25,870 nucleotides of DNA from Bacteroidales bacterium (GTDB taxonomy: Bacteria > Bacteroidota > Bacteroidia > Bacteroidales > F082): assembly GCA_023229245.1 (NCBI GenBank), contig JALNZU010000041.1, forward strand, positions 1 to 25,870. The letters run 5' to 3'. This document shows, piece by piece, positions 14,481 to 23,037 of this stretch. The notes below the pieces were generated by a model. It was not told the DNA's origin and ran no database searches. It saw only the letters and a list, made by a program, of their open reading frames with translations. The position numbers and the translations under genes were made by a program. Position 1 is the first letter of the stretch. Each line of letters opens with the position of its first letter.

Positions 14481-16268
14481 ATGTTGGGCGATAGCTTTGG
14501 AAACAACACTAAAGCTTTTGTAGCTTTGCAAAAAATTAAAACTGCTGTGACAAATTTTATACCCTTCAAAGAAAAGCTTCTTGATGTTTTTCATCCTAAG
14601 ATACTAACCACCTTAAAGCAATACAACAGCAAGCTGTTTTTCAGTGATCTGACAGCCGGACTGATAGTTGGTATTGTTGCTTTGCCGCTTGCCATTGCTT
14701 TTGGTATTGCTTCGGGTGTCTCACCTTCGCAGGGATTGATCACAGCTGTGATAGCCGGTTTTCTGATTTCACTGCTTGGCGGTTCATTAGTCCAGATAGG
14801 CGGGCCAACAGGAGCTTTCATAGTGATAGTATATGGCATTGTTCAGCAGTTTGGAGTGGATGGACTACTTACAGCTACACTTATGGCCGGTGCGATGCTG
14901 ATCATTATGGGAGTGCTGAGGTTAGGTACTATCATCAAATTTATGCCATATCCGGTAGTAGTTGGATTCACAAGCGGTATAGCAGTAGTCATTTTCTCAA
15001 GCCAAATAAAAGATTTCTTTGGAATGAGTATAGCCGAAGCTGTTCCAGCCGACTTCATTGATAAATGGCATTTTTATATTATTAACTTCAGCACTATTAA
15101 CTGGTATGCTATTGGTATCGCATTATTTACGGTAATAACCATAGTTTTTTGGCCTAGATTTAATCGCCGTATTCCCGGCACTTTGATCGCATTGATATTG
15201 ACTACCATAGTTGCTACCTTATTTCAATTTCCTACTGAAACTATTGGCAGCCAGTTTGGTGCTATAAGTGGTTCTATTCCGGCTCCTTCCTTTCCTTCAG
15301 TCAGTTTTGCCCATTTGCGCAAGCTGATTGCACCTGCTTTTACTATTGCAATGCTTGGTGCTATTGAGTCCTTGTTATCAGCTATGGTAGCTGATGGTGC
15401 TATAGGTGGCAAGCATCGTTCCAACACCGAGCTGATCGCACAAGGTGTTGCCAATCTCATTACTCCACTTTTTGGAGGGATACCGGCTACTGGCGCTATT
15501 GCCCGTACTATGACCAATATCAGGAACGGTGGCCGCACACCTTTGGCAGGCATCATTCATGCATTTACTTTGTTATTGATCATGCTCTTTTTTGGACAGT
15601 ATGCCCGATTGATACCAATGGCTACTCTGGCCGGTATCCTTGTCATGGTAGCATACAATATGAGTGAATGGAGAGCCTTCACTGCATTGATGAGAGGTAA
15701 TAAAGCAGATATTGCCGTGTTGTTAACTACTTTTTTGCTGACCGTTTTGATTGACCTGACCGTCGCCATACAATTCGGACTGTTGCTGGCTGTGCTCTTG
15801 TTTGTGAAACGACTGATTGATACCACAGGAGTAGAAGTGCTCCGCTTGGAAGTGGAAAGCGAGACAGACGAACTCTTAGAAACAGCCACTTCGTTGGATA
15901 TACCCAAAGGTGTAGAAGTGTTTGAGGTAAATGGCCCGTTCTTTTTTGGAGTAGCTAATAAGTTTGAAGACGCAGAAACACAACTGTCGGAGAAACCTTT
16001 GGTACGTATTATACGACTGTGGCGCGTGCCATTTATTGATGCAACCGGTATTAATAACCTTAGGCTGTTCCTGCGAAGAGCACAATCGAAAAAGATTAAA
16101 ACGATATTATCAGGTGCTAATCCTACCTTGTTGAACAGCCTGTCAAAAAATGGAATAGTAGCTATAGTAGGTAAACGAAATATATGTGCCGACATACATT
16201 GTGCTCTTGATAGAGCTAATGAAGTGTTAGAACAAATTGAGCAGGAACAAATGAAAAAAAGCAGATAA
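14481..16268 (+). CDS. SulP-family inorganic anion transporter with STAS domain
   Basis: This inner-membrane transporter of the SLC26/SulP family carries sulfate, bicarbonate or similar anions. The 595 residues comprise a cytoplasmic N-terminus, a membrane domain (about 50-445) and a cytoplasmic STAS domain (about 476-585). Diagnostic stretches are SDLTAGLIVGIVALPLAIAF (55-74), IASGVSPSQG and QIGGPTGAF (105-113), plus ALDR at the end of the STAS domain. The STAS domain has FIDATGINNL around 519-527, with Thr522 where anti-sigma antagonists carry the phosphorylated serine. No carbonic anhydrase gene is adjacent, so bicarbonate uptake (BicA-like) versus sulfate uptake cannot be resolved. The ATG at 14481 gives an N-terminal lead of about 50 residues; a GTG at residue 23 is an alternative start. 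It is transcribed alone, divergently from the S41-kinase operon. Confidence 0.93.
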   Translation: MLGDSFGNNTKAFVALQKIKTAVTNFIPFKEKLLDVFHPKILTTLKQYNSKLFFSDLTAGLIVGIVALPLAIAFGIASGVSPSQGLITAVIAGFLISLLGGSLVQIGGPTGAFIVIVYGIVQQFGVDGLLTATLMAGAMLIIMGVLRLGTIIKFMPYPVVVGFTSGIAVVIFSSQIKDFFGMSIAEAVPADFIDKWHFYIINFSTINWYAIGIALFTVITIVFWPRFNRRIPGTLIALILTTIVATLFQFPTETIGSQFGAISGSIPAPSFPSVSFAHLRKLIAPAFTIAMLGAIESLLSAMVADGAIGGKHRSNTELIAQGVANLITPLFGGIPATGAIARTMTNIRNGGRTPLAGIIHAFTLLLIMLFFGQYARLIPMATLAGILVMVAYNMSEWRAFTALMRGNKADIAVLLTTFLLTVLIDLTVAIQFGLLLAVLLFVKRLIDTTGVEVLRLEVESETDELLETATSLDIPKGVEVFEVNGPFFFGVANKFEDAETQLSEKPLVRIIRLWRVPFIDATGINNLRLFLRRAQSKKIKTILSGANPTLLNSLSKNGIVAIVGKRNICADIHCALDRANEVLEQIEQEQMKKSR

Positions 16269-16359
16269 ACCTTAGCTTTGATAAAACTGTAGAAGGGGAA
16301 AAAGCTATTTTGGTTTCCTATCAGGTTTTCTCACCACAGCTTACTACACAATCACGAGT

Positions 16360-16378
16360 AAAAAGATACTGTCTTTTT
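16360..16378. terminator. Candidate bidirectional terminator between SulP and lipoprotein genes
   Basis: AAAAAGA (16360-16366) and TCTTTTT (16372-16378) form a 7-bp stem with a 5-nt loop and T runs on both strands. It sits between two convergent genes, which suits the role, but the stem is short and A/T-rich. Confidence 0.4.
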
Positions 16379-16390
16379 GTGTTTCCGGTG

Positions 16391-16906
16391 TTAAGGCTCT
16401 ATATCCGGCCTGATGATTAAGGGTGTGAGCAGGATATTGCTTTTATTAAGTGCCCTGTCAATCAGTTGCACCTGAAACTGTATGGTATCAAAAGTAGAGT
16501 TGGGATCGTGTAGTGGTATGATTTGTTCAATAACCCCTTTGATGCTTCTTGTCTCATCTTTGGGTATCAGAGGAGGGATACGGGCACTGAAATCGGCCTG
16601 GCTTTCGATCATCTCACCATATTGCTGCTCAAACAACAGCACTATCAGATTATAGTAAAACTCTCCTCCCGGTTGATAAGGAGGGAGAGTGTCGTGTTGT
16701 TCCAGCCCTATGTCACCATCGCCATCCATATAGGATACTGCTAATACCCCGTATGGCTCGCCGCTGACACTATCTATGAAGACACCAAAATCCTGAAAAG
16801 CGATTTCAGGTTCTAATGGATATTCTTCAAACTTACGACAGCTGCCAGCAAAAAGAATAACTGTCAGAACTGACATAAAAAGAAACAATCGTACTTTTGT
16901 CATCAT
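16391..16906 (-). CDS. Small conserved lipoprotein of unknown function (Bacteroidota)
   Basis: The 171-residue product starts with a lipoprotein signal (lipobox FAGSC, Cys23), so it is anchored in a membrane facing the periplasm or surface. The mature part is probably a small beta-rich domain. Notable stretches are YMDGDGDIGLEQHDTLPPY, in which alternating Asp/Gly resemble a calcium-binding loop, then FSARIPPL and IDRALNKSN. I recall this combination of motifs from a family of uncharacterised lipoproteins widespread in Bacteroidota, but no function is known to me. It is transcribed divergently from the LuxE-like gene with 63 nt between the starts, and converges on the SulP gene. It is real coding sequence: the signal peptide, the motifs and the lack of any competing frame support it. 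Confidence 0.82.
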   Translation of the reverse strand: MMTKVRLFLFMSVLTVILFAGSCRKFEEYPLEPEIAFQDFGVFIDSVSGEPYGVLAVSYMDGDGDIGLEQHDTLPPYQPGGEFYYNLIVLLFEQQYGEMIESQADFSARIPPLIPKDETRSIKGVIEQIIPLHDPNSTFDTIQFQVQLIDRALNKSNILLTPLIIRPDIEP

Positions 16907-16969
16907 AGCATCAAACCGACACGTCCATTAACACTGTAAAATTATATAAAATCCTTCTTACCGCACGGC

Positions 16970-17977
16970 ATGGAAAAAGCTGAATTTTTTAAACACAGAA
17001 TATTAGATATTCAAACCGATTCGGATTTTGAATCTTTAGCTTTGGAAATATTCAGGTTTCAATATGCTGCTAATGCGGTATATCGTGAGTATTGCGATCT
17101 TATTCACCGAACGCCCGATAAGGTTACCGACCTTTTTTCCATTCCATTTTTGCCGGTATCTTTTTTTCGCAGCCATAGGATCAGCAGCACAGCCCGCCCT
17201 GTTGAAGCTGTTTTCAGCAGCTCGGGTACCAGCGGACAGGCTACCAGTTATCATAATATCACCGATCTAGCGTTCTATGAACGCAGCTTTACCGAAGGAT
17301 TCCGTTTGTTTTACGGCGACCCGAAGCAGTATTGCCTGCTTGCACTCCTGCCATCTTATCTCGAACGGCAACAATCCTCTTTAGTTTTTATGGCTGATAG
17401 TCTGATCCGTCAGACCCGTCATGCCGATAGCGGATTCTACCTGTACGATTATGAAAAGCTAAGCCGGAAACTTAAAAAGCTGAAAGCCAACGGACAGCCT
17501 AGCTTGTTGTTAGGGGTCAGCTTTGCGCTAATCGATTTAGTGCAACAATATCCCATAGATTTTCCGGAACTTATAGTTATGGAGACGGGTGGCATGAAAG
17601 GCAGGCGTAAAGAGATGATACGTAGTGAGTTACACAAAGAACTCAGTAACGGCTTCGGAGTGGATAAAATACATTCCGAATATGGAATGACCGAACTGCT
17701 TTCACAAGCCTACTCAAAGGGAGATGGTATCTTTGACACACCTCCATGGATGCGCGTATTGATACGCGAGATCAACGATCCGTTTGCATTGTACAGCAAG
17801 AATAAAAGCGGTGGCATTAATATTATTGATTTAGCAAATATCGAAAGTTGTGCCTTTATAGAAGTAGAAGACTTAGGCCGCCTGAATGATACAGGGCAGT
17901 TTGAGGTTCTTGGCCGCTTCGATCATAGCCAGGCCAGAGGTTGTAACCTATTGATAGACCATGCAAACAAAAACTAA
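16970..17977 (+). CDS. LuxE-like acyl-protein synthetase (ANL superfamily)
   Basis: This relative of LuxE, the acyl-protein synthetase of the bioluminescence fatty-acid reductase, activates a carboxylic acid with ATP as an acyl-adenylate and passes the acyl group to a protein thiol. The 335 residues show the adenylate-forming signatures: SSSGTSG (83-89, P-loop-like), METGGMKGRR (204-213), HSEYGMTEL (235-243) and EDLGRL followed by FEVLGRFD (311-318). ARGCNLL places a cysteine at 325, 11 residues from the end, about where LuxE has its acyl-accepting Cys; this equivalence is inference. No LuxC (acyl reductase) or luciferase gene is present, so light production is not implied. The likely substrate is an acid used in lipid or surface modification. 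An MBL-fold hydrolase gene follows 61 nt downstream in the same direction. Confidence 0.85.
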   Translation: MEKAEFFKHRILDIQTDSDFESLALEIFRFQYAANAVYREYCDLIHRTPDKVTDLFSIPFLPVSFFRSHRISSTARPVEAVFSSSGTSGQATSYHNITDLAFYERSFTEGFRLFYGDPKQYCLLALLPSYLERQQSSLVFMADSLIRQTRHADSGFYLYDYEKLSRKLKKLKANGQPSLLLGVSFALIDLVQQYPIDFPELIVMETGGMKGRRKEMIRSELHKELSNGFGVDKIHSEYGMTELLSQAYSKGDGIFDTPPWMRVLIREINDPFALYSKNKSGGINIIDLANIESCAFIEVEDLGRLNDTGQFEVLGRFDHSQARGCNLLIDHANKN

Positions 17978-18038
17978 TATGGTTTGTTATCCTAAAAGAA
18001 AAATCAACAGTAATTTTTAAGACAATAAAACTTTATTC

Positions 18039-18881
18039 ATGAAATTATATCCCATAGAAACCGGCAATTTTAAACTGGATGGAGGAGCTATGTTCGGTGT
18101 AGTTCCTAAAGTGTTATGGCAGAAAGTATATCCGGCCGATGAGAACAACTTATGCAATTGGGCTATGCGTTGCCTTCTTGTTGTAGATGGCGACAGACGC
18201 ATCCTCATTGATAATGGTATAGGCTCTAAGCAGGATGAGAACTGGTTGCGGCATTATTATCTCAATGGCGATGACAGCCTTGAGAAATCGCTTGCAGCAG
18301 CAGGCTATAAACCCGAAGATATTACGGATATGGTGCTGACCCATATGCACTTTGACCATTGCGGTGGAAGTGTGAACTGGAATGCCGATAAGACTGGTTT
18401 TGAGTTAGGGTTTCCTAATGCGAATTATTGGACAAGCCGTCAGCAGTATGAATGGGCTACCCATCCCAATCGCAGGGAAGAAGCTTCTTTCCTGAAAGAA
18501 AATATCTTACCCATTAAAGAAAGCGGTAAGTTGAACCTGATTGATAAAGAAGGGGAATATATTCCCAATATCACTTTTAAGCTGTTTGAAGGACATACGG
18601 CAGGTCAGCTGATACCGCATATCAACTATCATGGGCGAACAGTGGTGTTTATGGCCGATCTGCTGCCATCAACAGCACATGTTCCCATGCCCTGGATCAT
18701 GGCGTACGATACCCGCCCGCTTGAGACCCTGAAAGATAAAGAACGGTTCTTTAGAGAGGCATTAGCCGATGACTATGTGCTGTTTTTAGAACATGACCTG
18801 TATCATGAGGCATGCACGCTTGAACAGACCCCTAAAGGAGCACGTGTCAAGACCTCCGGTAAGTTAGCCGAGCTTATCTGA
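18039..18881 (+). CDS. Metallo-beta-lactamase-fold hydrolase (lactonase-like)
   Basis: This is a soluble MBL-fold enzyme with two metal ions, class related to AiiA/YtnP-type lactonases and other MBL hydrolases. The HxHxDH motif is THMHFDHCGG, giving His102, His104, Asp106 and His107. Further ligands are His186 in FEGHTAGQ, Asp207 in VFMADLL and His252 in LFLEHD. The protein of 280 residues has no signal peptide, so it is cytoplasmic. The N-terminal strand pair with RILIDNGIG is typical. The gene follows the LuxE-like gene in the same direction after 61 nt, and may be co-transcribed; the gap contains no evident terminator. The substrate is not predictable: lactones, acyl thioesters and phosphodiesters are all hydrolysed by members of this fold. 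It converges on the DPP7 gene. Confidence 0.88.
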   Translation: MKLYPIETGNFKLDGGAMFGVVPKVLWQKVYPADENNLCNWAMRCLLVVDGDRRILIDNGIGSKQDENWLRHYYLNGDDSLEKSLAAAGYKPEDITDMVLTHMHFDHCGGSVNWNADKTGFELGFPNANYWTSRQQYEWATHPNRREEASFLKENILPIKESGKLNLIDKEGEYIPNITFKLFEGHTAGQLIPHINYHGRTVVFMADLLPSTAHVPMPWIMAYDTRPLETLKDKERFFREALADDYVLFLEHDLYHEACTLEQTPKGARVKTSGKLAELI

Positions 18882-18893
18882 ACAAGGGGATTA

Positions 18894-18917
18894 AAAGTGC
18901 GGATGAAACGCAGCTTT
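18894..18917. terminator. Weak candidate terminator between MBL hydrolase and DPP7 genes
   Basis: AAAGTGCG (18894-18901) pairs with CGCAGCTTT (18909-18917) over 8 bp with one bulged G and a 7-nt loop. It lies between convergent stop codons; the T tail is short, only TTTT on the minus strand. Confidence 0.3.
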
Positions 18918-18931
18918 AGCTACAAAAATTC

Positions 18932-21193
18932 TTACATATCCAATGCTTCTGTTCGTATAGGTTGAGGCTCGGCCTTGTGAATAGTCAGCTCATCAATCAG
19001 GTTGGTAGCTCCTGCGTATTTATCAATGATGAACAACACATATCGGATATCTACATTGATGGTACGTTGCAGTTCCGGCTCAAATGCGATATCACCGCTC
19101 ATTGCTTCCCAGTTACCGTCGAAAGCCAGACCAATCAGCTCACCTTTTCCGTTGATGACCGGACTACCCGAATTGCCGCCAGTGATATCATTGGTACTTA
19201 AAAAACATATAGCCAGAGTTCCGTCTTCACCATATGGGCCAAAATCTTGTTTGTCAATCAGCGACTTCAAGTAAGGTGGTACGATAAACTCATCATCATT
19301 AGGGTCTTCTTTTTCTAAAATACCATATTGAGTAGTGAAGAAATCGTAATGTATGCCATCGGCAGGGAAATAGTCTTGTACACTTCCGTAGGTCATGCGC
19401 ATGGTAGAGTTGGCATCGGGATAAAACACTTTATCCGGATACATTTCCCTGAGCGCTTTGATATAAAGTCTCTTGGCCTCACCCATAGGAGCCTGCGCCA
19501 TCCGATAGCTGCCCGATGCTTCAATGATCTTTGCCATAAACGCATCTGCTAAGATCATGGCAGGGTCTTTTTCTAAAACCTTGAGCTGTGGATAGTTTAA
19601 AAAGTTGTTTATGCGCTCTTCAGAAGCAAAAATGCTTTTCTCAAACAGGTGGGCGGCATACTTTTCAAAGCTTCCTTTGTATTGGTTGAACATTTTATAT
19701 ACATGGGTTGCCTGCATTTTGAATGGCACTTCATTATAATATTCTACCAGCATAGCTTGAAGCACTTTCTGATCAGCCGGAGCGTAATAGTCTTTAAAAT
19801 GTGTGCTGATATCTTTGCGCAAGTCTTCTATGGCTTTTTGAAGCTGTTCTTCTCTATCAGCCAGCATCTTGGCTGCCATTTCTTTGTCCTTAGGGAGTTC
19901 GCTTTTTGGTACAGGCTTGAGTAGTTCTTTCAAATTGTTGAACCCTAATGCATATCCAAGTATTTCGGCTCCGCCAAGCCCGGCTAGGTTATTATATAAA
20001 AATGGTGACAGATTGGCTTGCATGGCGGCATAGGAATCTTTTAATGTTGGCAGCACCTGTCCATATTGTTCTAAACGAGTGGCATCGACTTCAACCCATT
20101 TGATGAACTCCTGCTCTGCTTTTTCTTTCTTGGCTGATACATCCAATCGTTTCAGGCCGCGTGTCTGACCGATAAGATATTTCCATGTATTGGCTATCAT
20201 GGCATGTTTAGAGGCATATTGTATATTGACTTTCGGATCGGTATCCATAAAGCTTTTCCACACATCCAATTTTTTTCCAAACAAGTCGATGATCACTGGG
20301 AACTGTGTCTCCATGTTAAATTCAACTCCATATGAGGTCAGGTATCGGTCGGTGCTTCCGGGGAATCCCCATATCATTGCAAAATCATCTTTTTGTACAC
20401 CATCCAAGCTGATAGGCAGATGATGGCGTGGTTTGAGCGGTATATTGTCTTTGTCATAGTCGGCCGGGCTTCCATCTGGTGCGCTATACACGCGTAGCAC
20501 TGCGAAATCGCCCGTATGACGGGGCCACATCCAGTTGTCGGTATCGCCGCCAAACTTACCTACTGCCGAAGGAGGTGTGCCTACCAGACGCACATCACGA
20601 AAAACCTCATACATGAAAAGATAGTACTCATTACCTTCAAAAAAGCTCTTGACTACAACGTGGTATTTGTCATCGGGATTAAAAGTCTTTCTGAGTTCCG
20701 AATTCTTTTTTCGTATGGCAGCAGCTCGTTCTTCGGCTGTCATATCAGGTGTTACAACGGATAACACACTGTCAGTTACATCTTCCATTTTTATCAGGAA
20801 AGAGGCTGTCAGTCCCTCGTTGGGAAGCTCTTCCGAATAATCTTTAGCCCAGAATCCATCAGTGAGGTAGTCGTGCTCTATCGAGCTATGCTTTTGGATC
20901 ACATCATAGGCACAATGGTGATTGGTAAAGAGCAATCCTTTATCGGATACCACTTCGGCAGTACAAAAGTAGCCGATAGGTGTAGGGCCATTCGACAGGC
21001 CTACTATGGCATCTTTCAGACTAGACTGGTTGATGCTGTATATCTCTTCGGCTGTCAGTTTCAATCCGGCCTTTTGCATATCAGTATAGTTGAGACGCTC
21101 GACAAACATTGGCAACCACATACCCTCATCTGCCTGCACATTTACAGAAGCAAAAAGTAGAAATAAGGGAAAAATAAAAAGAATCCTTTTCAT
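18932..21193 (-). CDS. dpp7: S46-family dipeptidyl-peptidase 7 (DPP7-type)
   Basis: This exported serine exopeptidase releases dipeptides from peptide N-termini. The signal peptide ends near residue 21 (VQA-DEG), and the mature protein begins with GMWLP, as in known S46 enzymes. The chymotrypsin-like triad is visible: His93 in TNHHCAYD, Asp in the GDFAVLRVY stretch, and Ser675 in GNSGSPV, with a large helical insert between. The residue 18 positions after the nucleophile is Gly693 (AFDGNWEAMSGD). In characterised S46 enzymes Gly there goes with DPP7 (hydrophobic P1), while Arg marks DPP11 (Asp/Glu P1), so DPP7-type specificity is predicted. The 753-residue length is slightly above P. gingivalis DPP7 (712). 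It lies 79 nt downstream of the M49 gene on the same strand; joint transcription is possible. Confidence 0.95.
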   Translation of the reverse strand: MKRILFIFPLFLLFASVNVQADEGMWLPMFVERLNYTDMQKAGLKLTAEEIYSINQSSLKDAIVGLSNGPTPIGYFCTAEVVSDKGLLFTNHHCAYDVIQKHSSIEHDYLTDGFWAKDYSEELPNEGLTASFLIKMEDVTDSVLSVVTPDMTAEERAAAIRKKNSELRKTFNPDDKYHVVVKSFFEGNEYYLFMYEVFRDVRLVGTPPSAVGKFGGDTDNWMWPRHTGDFAVLRVYSAPDGSPADYDKDNIPLKPRHHLPISLDGVQKDDFAMIWGFPGSTDRYLTSYGVEFNMETQFPVIIDLFGKKLDVWKSFMDTDPKVNIQYASKHAMIANTWKYLIGQTRGLKRLDVSAKKEKAEQEFIKWVEVDATRLEQYGQVLPTLKDSYAAMQANLSPFLYNNLAGLGGAEILGYALGFNNLKELLKPVPKSELPKDKEMAAKMLADREEQLQKAIEDLRKDISTHFKDYYAPADQKVLQAMLVEYYNEVPFKMQATHVYKMFNQYKGSFEKYAAHLFEKSIFASEERINNFLNYPQLKVLEKDPAMILADAFMAKIIEASGSYRMAQAPMGEAKRLYIKALREMYPDKVFYPDANSTMRMTYGSVQDYFPADGIHYDFFTTQYGILEKEDPNDDEFIVPPYLKSLIDKQDFGPYGEDGTLAICFLSTNDITGGNSGSPVINGKGELIGLAFDGNWEAMSGDIAFEPELQRTINVDIRYVLFIIDKYAGATNLIDELTIHKAEPQPIRTEALDM

Positions 21194-21272
21194 GAAAATA
21201 CGTATTTAGTTATTCTATGATTAAACTATTAGTCAAATTATCGGTTTGCTGATCTTGGTCTGAAACAGCGTA

Positions 21273-22916
21273 TTACTCAAGGCCTAACATATGGGGGCCC
21301 ATATCAAAATAGATATCTACCGGCACACCTATAGCAGCAATATGATTGATATCGGCCTGTAACTGCGGTTTAATAACTCCGTCCTCTTCTATCCAATTCC
21401 TGACAAACTCATAATCTCCGTTTCCTTGTGCAGTGAGTATCTTCCCGGCTAGCTTGCGGCTGGCTTCCATCATCTTTTCTAAGTCAATGGCATATCGTCC
21501 TTCCTCGTTTCGGGAGAATGCTCCTTCTTCCAGGAAGAAGTTGAACGTGATCATATTAGCTTTTCCGTGTGCACTTGCCGCACCAAAGCGTACCGAGCGA
21601 AATATTCCAGCCATGAAAGTGACATAGTTATCCATCAGTTCAGTATCTTGAAACTCACCCATTTCATGCAGTTTAGTGACTAAGTACAATCCCAATATAT
21701 CTGCTTTTGCTTCTTCAAGAGGGGAATATTGCTCCTTCAGTGCTTTACGTACCGTTGATGTGCCGTCTATAGTATTTTTGATACCCATTCCATGAGCTAC
21801 TTCGTGAAACATTGTATTGCTGAAAAAGGCATCGAAGGTGATATGATTACGCTGCTCTGCTGCAATCAGTTCATCGGCTATAGGGATGAGTATATGGTCG
21901 AACTTGGCTCTCATGGTATTTTTCAGTTGCAGCTTGCGGGTTCCTTTTTGCAGATGTACCCGTTCGTCATTAGGCAGGTTGATTGCAATTGTCTTGCTGG
22001 CCATATTGCAGTCACCGGCATAATAGACTGCATCATACGCATTCAGGTCGGCATCCGAGCCGGGTACTTCGCGTTTATAGACCTCTTCTACCGGAAGTTG
22101 AGTTTGTAGCTCAGGTAAAAACTGTGCATAACGCGACAAACGTTCGCTCCAGGCAATATCTTTGATAAGGATAAATGCCTCATGTGCTGATTTATAGCCA
22201 AACAAACCGTCCACATAATTTTCTATAGGACCAATGACCATATCTATAGTATTATTCCTGACATCCATCCAGGCTAAGTCGCTCTCCAAATAGTCATCAA
22301 TCAGTAAGGCTTTGGCACGTAGTTTTAGATAATTGGCAAATTCCATATCTCCGGCTAACTTGGAGGCCTGTTCCAACAAATCGGCTGCTTGTTGAATCTG
22401 ATCGGCATATGCTTCATGATACCATACTGTTTTCAGTTTGCCATCATCGTCACGTTGTATCAGGGTGTATTGATTCGTTTTATCGGGGTTGTCAAAAGCA
22501 TCAAACTCTTCTTTGGTCATATCGGCAGGATAAAACTGTGCTCCTGCCGGCTTTGCTTCATATCCTTTTATGAAGAGGCTGCGGTTGTCCAACTGATCCC
22601 AGGGGCCATAATTGATAGCTGCAAAGCTTCTTAGGCCTGGGTTGTCAATAGCTGACAGAAACTCTTCTTTAGGGCCGAAATTTTGAGTCCAAAAGATATC
22701 ATCCATAATAGAAGCTGCCTGAAACAGCAATTTCAACATTTCCTTCTCATTATCGCCAAGGTGTGATATATCACTTGTCAAAGGCACTTGAACATATTTA
22801 TTCAGCAGGGCATCCTGAGCATCGTTTGACTGGGTTTGGGAGGGCTGGGGTGAATTACAGGCCGACATAATTGTAAATAAGGTGATAAATATAAGTATCA
22901 AGTTCTTTAGTCTCAT
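21273..22916 (-). CDS. M49-family (dipeptidyl-peptidase III-like) zinc peptidase, lipoprotein, HEXXH variant
   Basis: This metallopeptidase is related to dipeptidyl-peptidase III, which removes dipeptides from the N-terminus of short peptides. The first 20 residues are a lipoprotein signal (ITLFTIMSAC, Cys20), so it is membrane-anchored outside the cytoplasm. The zinc site reads HEVAH (371-375) with EEAKADILGLY (401-411), giving predicted ligands His371, His375 and Glu402. Classical M49 enzymes have HEXXXH (for example HELLGH), with one extra residue. The shortened form is known from a few bacterial M49 members. At 547 residues it is shorter than human DPP III (737). It follows hemW on the same strand but has its own canonical promoter, and precedes dpp7. 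Assignment to M49 rests on EEAKAD and overall pattern; a separate HEXXH family is the alternative. Confidence 0.83.
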   Translation of the reverse strand: MRLKNLILIFITLFTIMSACNSPQPSQTQSNDAQDALLNKYVQVPLTSDISHLGDNEKEMLKLLFQAASIMDDIFWTQNFGPKEEFLSAIDNPGLRSFAAINYGPWDQLDNRSLFIKGYEAKPAGAQFYPADMTKEEFDAFDNPDKTNQYTLIQRDDDGKLKTVWYHEAYADQIQQAADLLEQASKLAGDMEFANYLKLRAKALLIDDYLESDLAWMDVRNNTIDMVIGPIENYVDGLFGYKSAHEAFILIKDIAWSERLSRYAQFLPELQTQLPVEEVYKREVPGSDADLNAYDAVYYAGDCNMASKTIAINLPNDERVHLQKGTRKLQLKNTMRAKFDHILIPIADELIAAEQRNHITFDAFFSNTMFHEVAHGMGIKNTIDGTSTVRKALKEQYSPLEEAKADILGLYLVTKLHEMGEFQDTELMDNYVTFMAGIFRSVRFGAASAHGKANMITFNFFLEEGAFSRNEEGRYAIDLEKMMEASRKLAGKILTAQGNGDYEFVRNWIEEDGVIKPQLQADINHIAAIGVPVDIYFDMGPHMLGLE

Positions 22917-22943
22917 GTTCTTAAGGTTTTAGGGTTTAACACA

Positions 22944-22973
22944 CAAAAGTAAGACTATTCCGACTAACGGCAA
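22944..22973 (-). promoter_or_regulatory. Promoter of the M49 peptidase gene (Bacteroidota type)
   Basis: On the minus strand TTG (22973-22971, within a TTTTTG run) is followed after 19 nt by TACTTTTG (22951-22944), matching both parts of the Bacteroidota consensus. The -7 box ends 27 nt before the ATG, predicting a 5' leader of about 20 nt. Confidence 0.72.
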
Positions 22974-23037
22974 AAAGAAGTTGTTAGTAAAATAACAAAC
23001 AGAATTTAAAAACCTGTTTTATACGCTGTTTATACGG

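Noticed and set aside
15557..16195. Minus-strand open frame of 212 codons
   Set aside because: It lies entirely opposite the SulP gene, with low-complexity Ser/Thr/Asn-rich translation typical of a shadow frame.
16970..17977. Bioluminescence operon
   Set aside because: Only a LuxE-like gene is present; no luxC, luxD, luxA or luxB is visible, and LuxE-domain proteins occur in non-luminous Bacteroidota.
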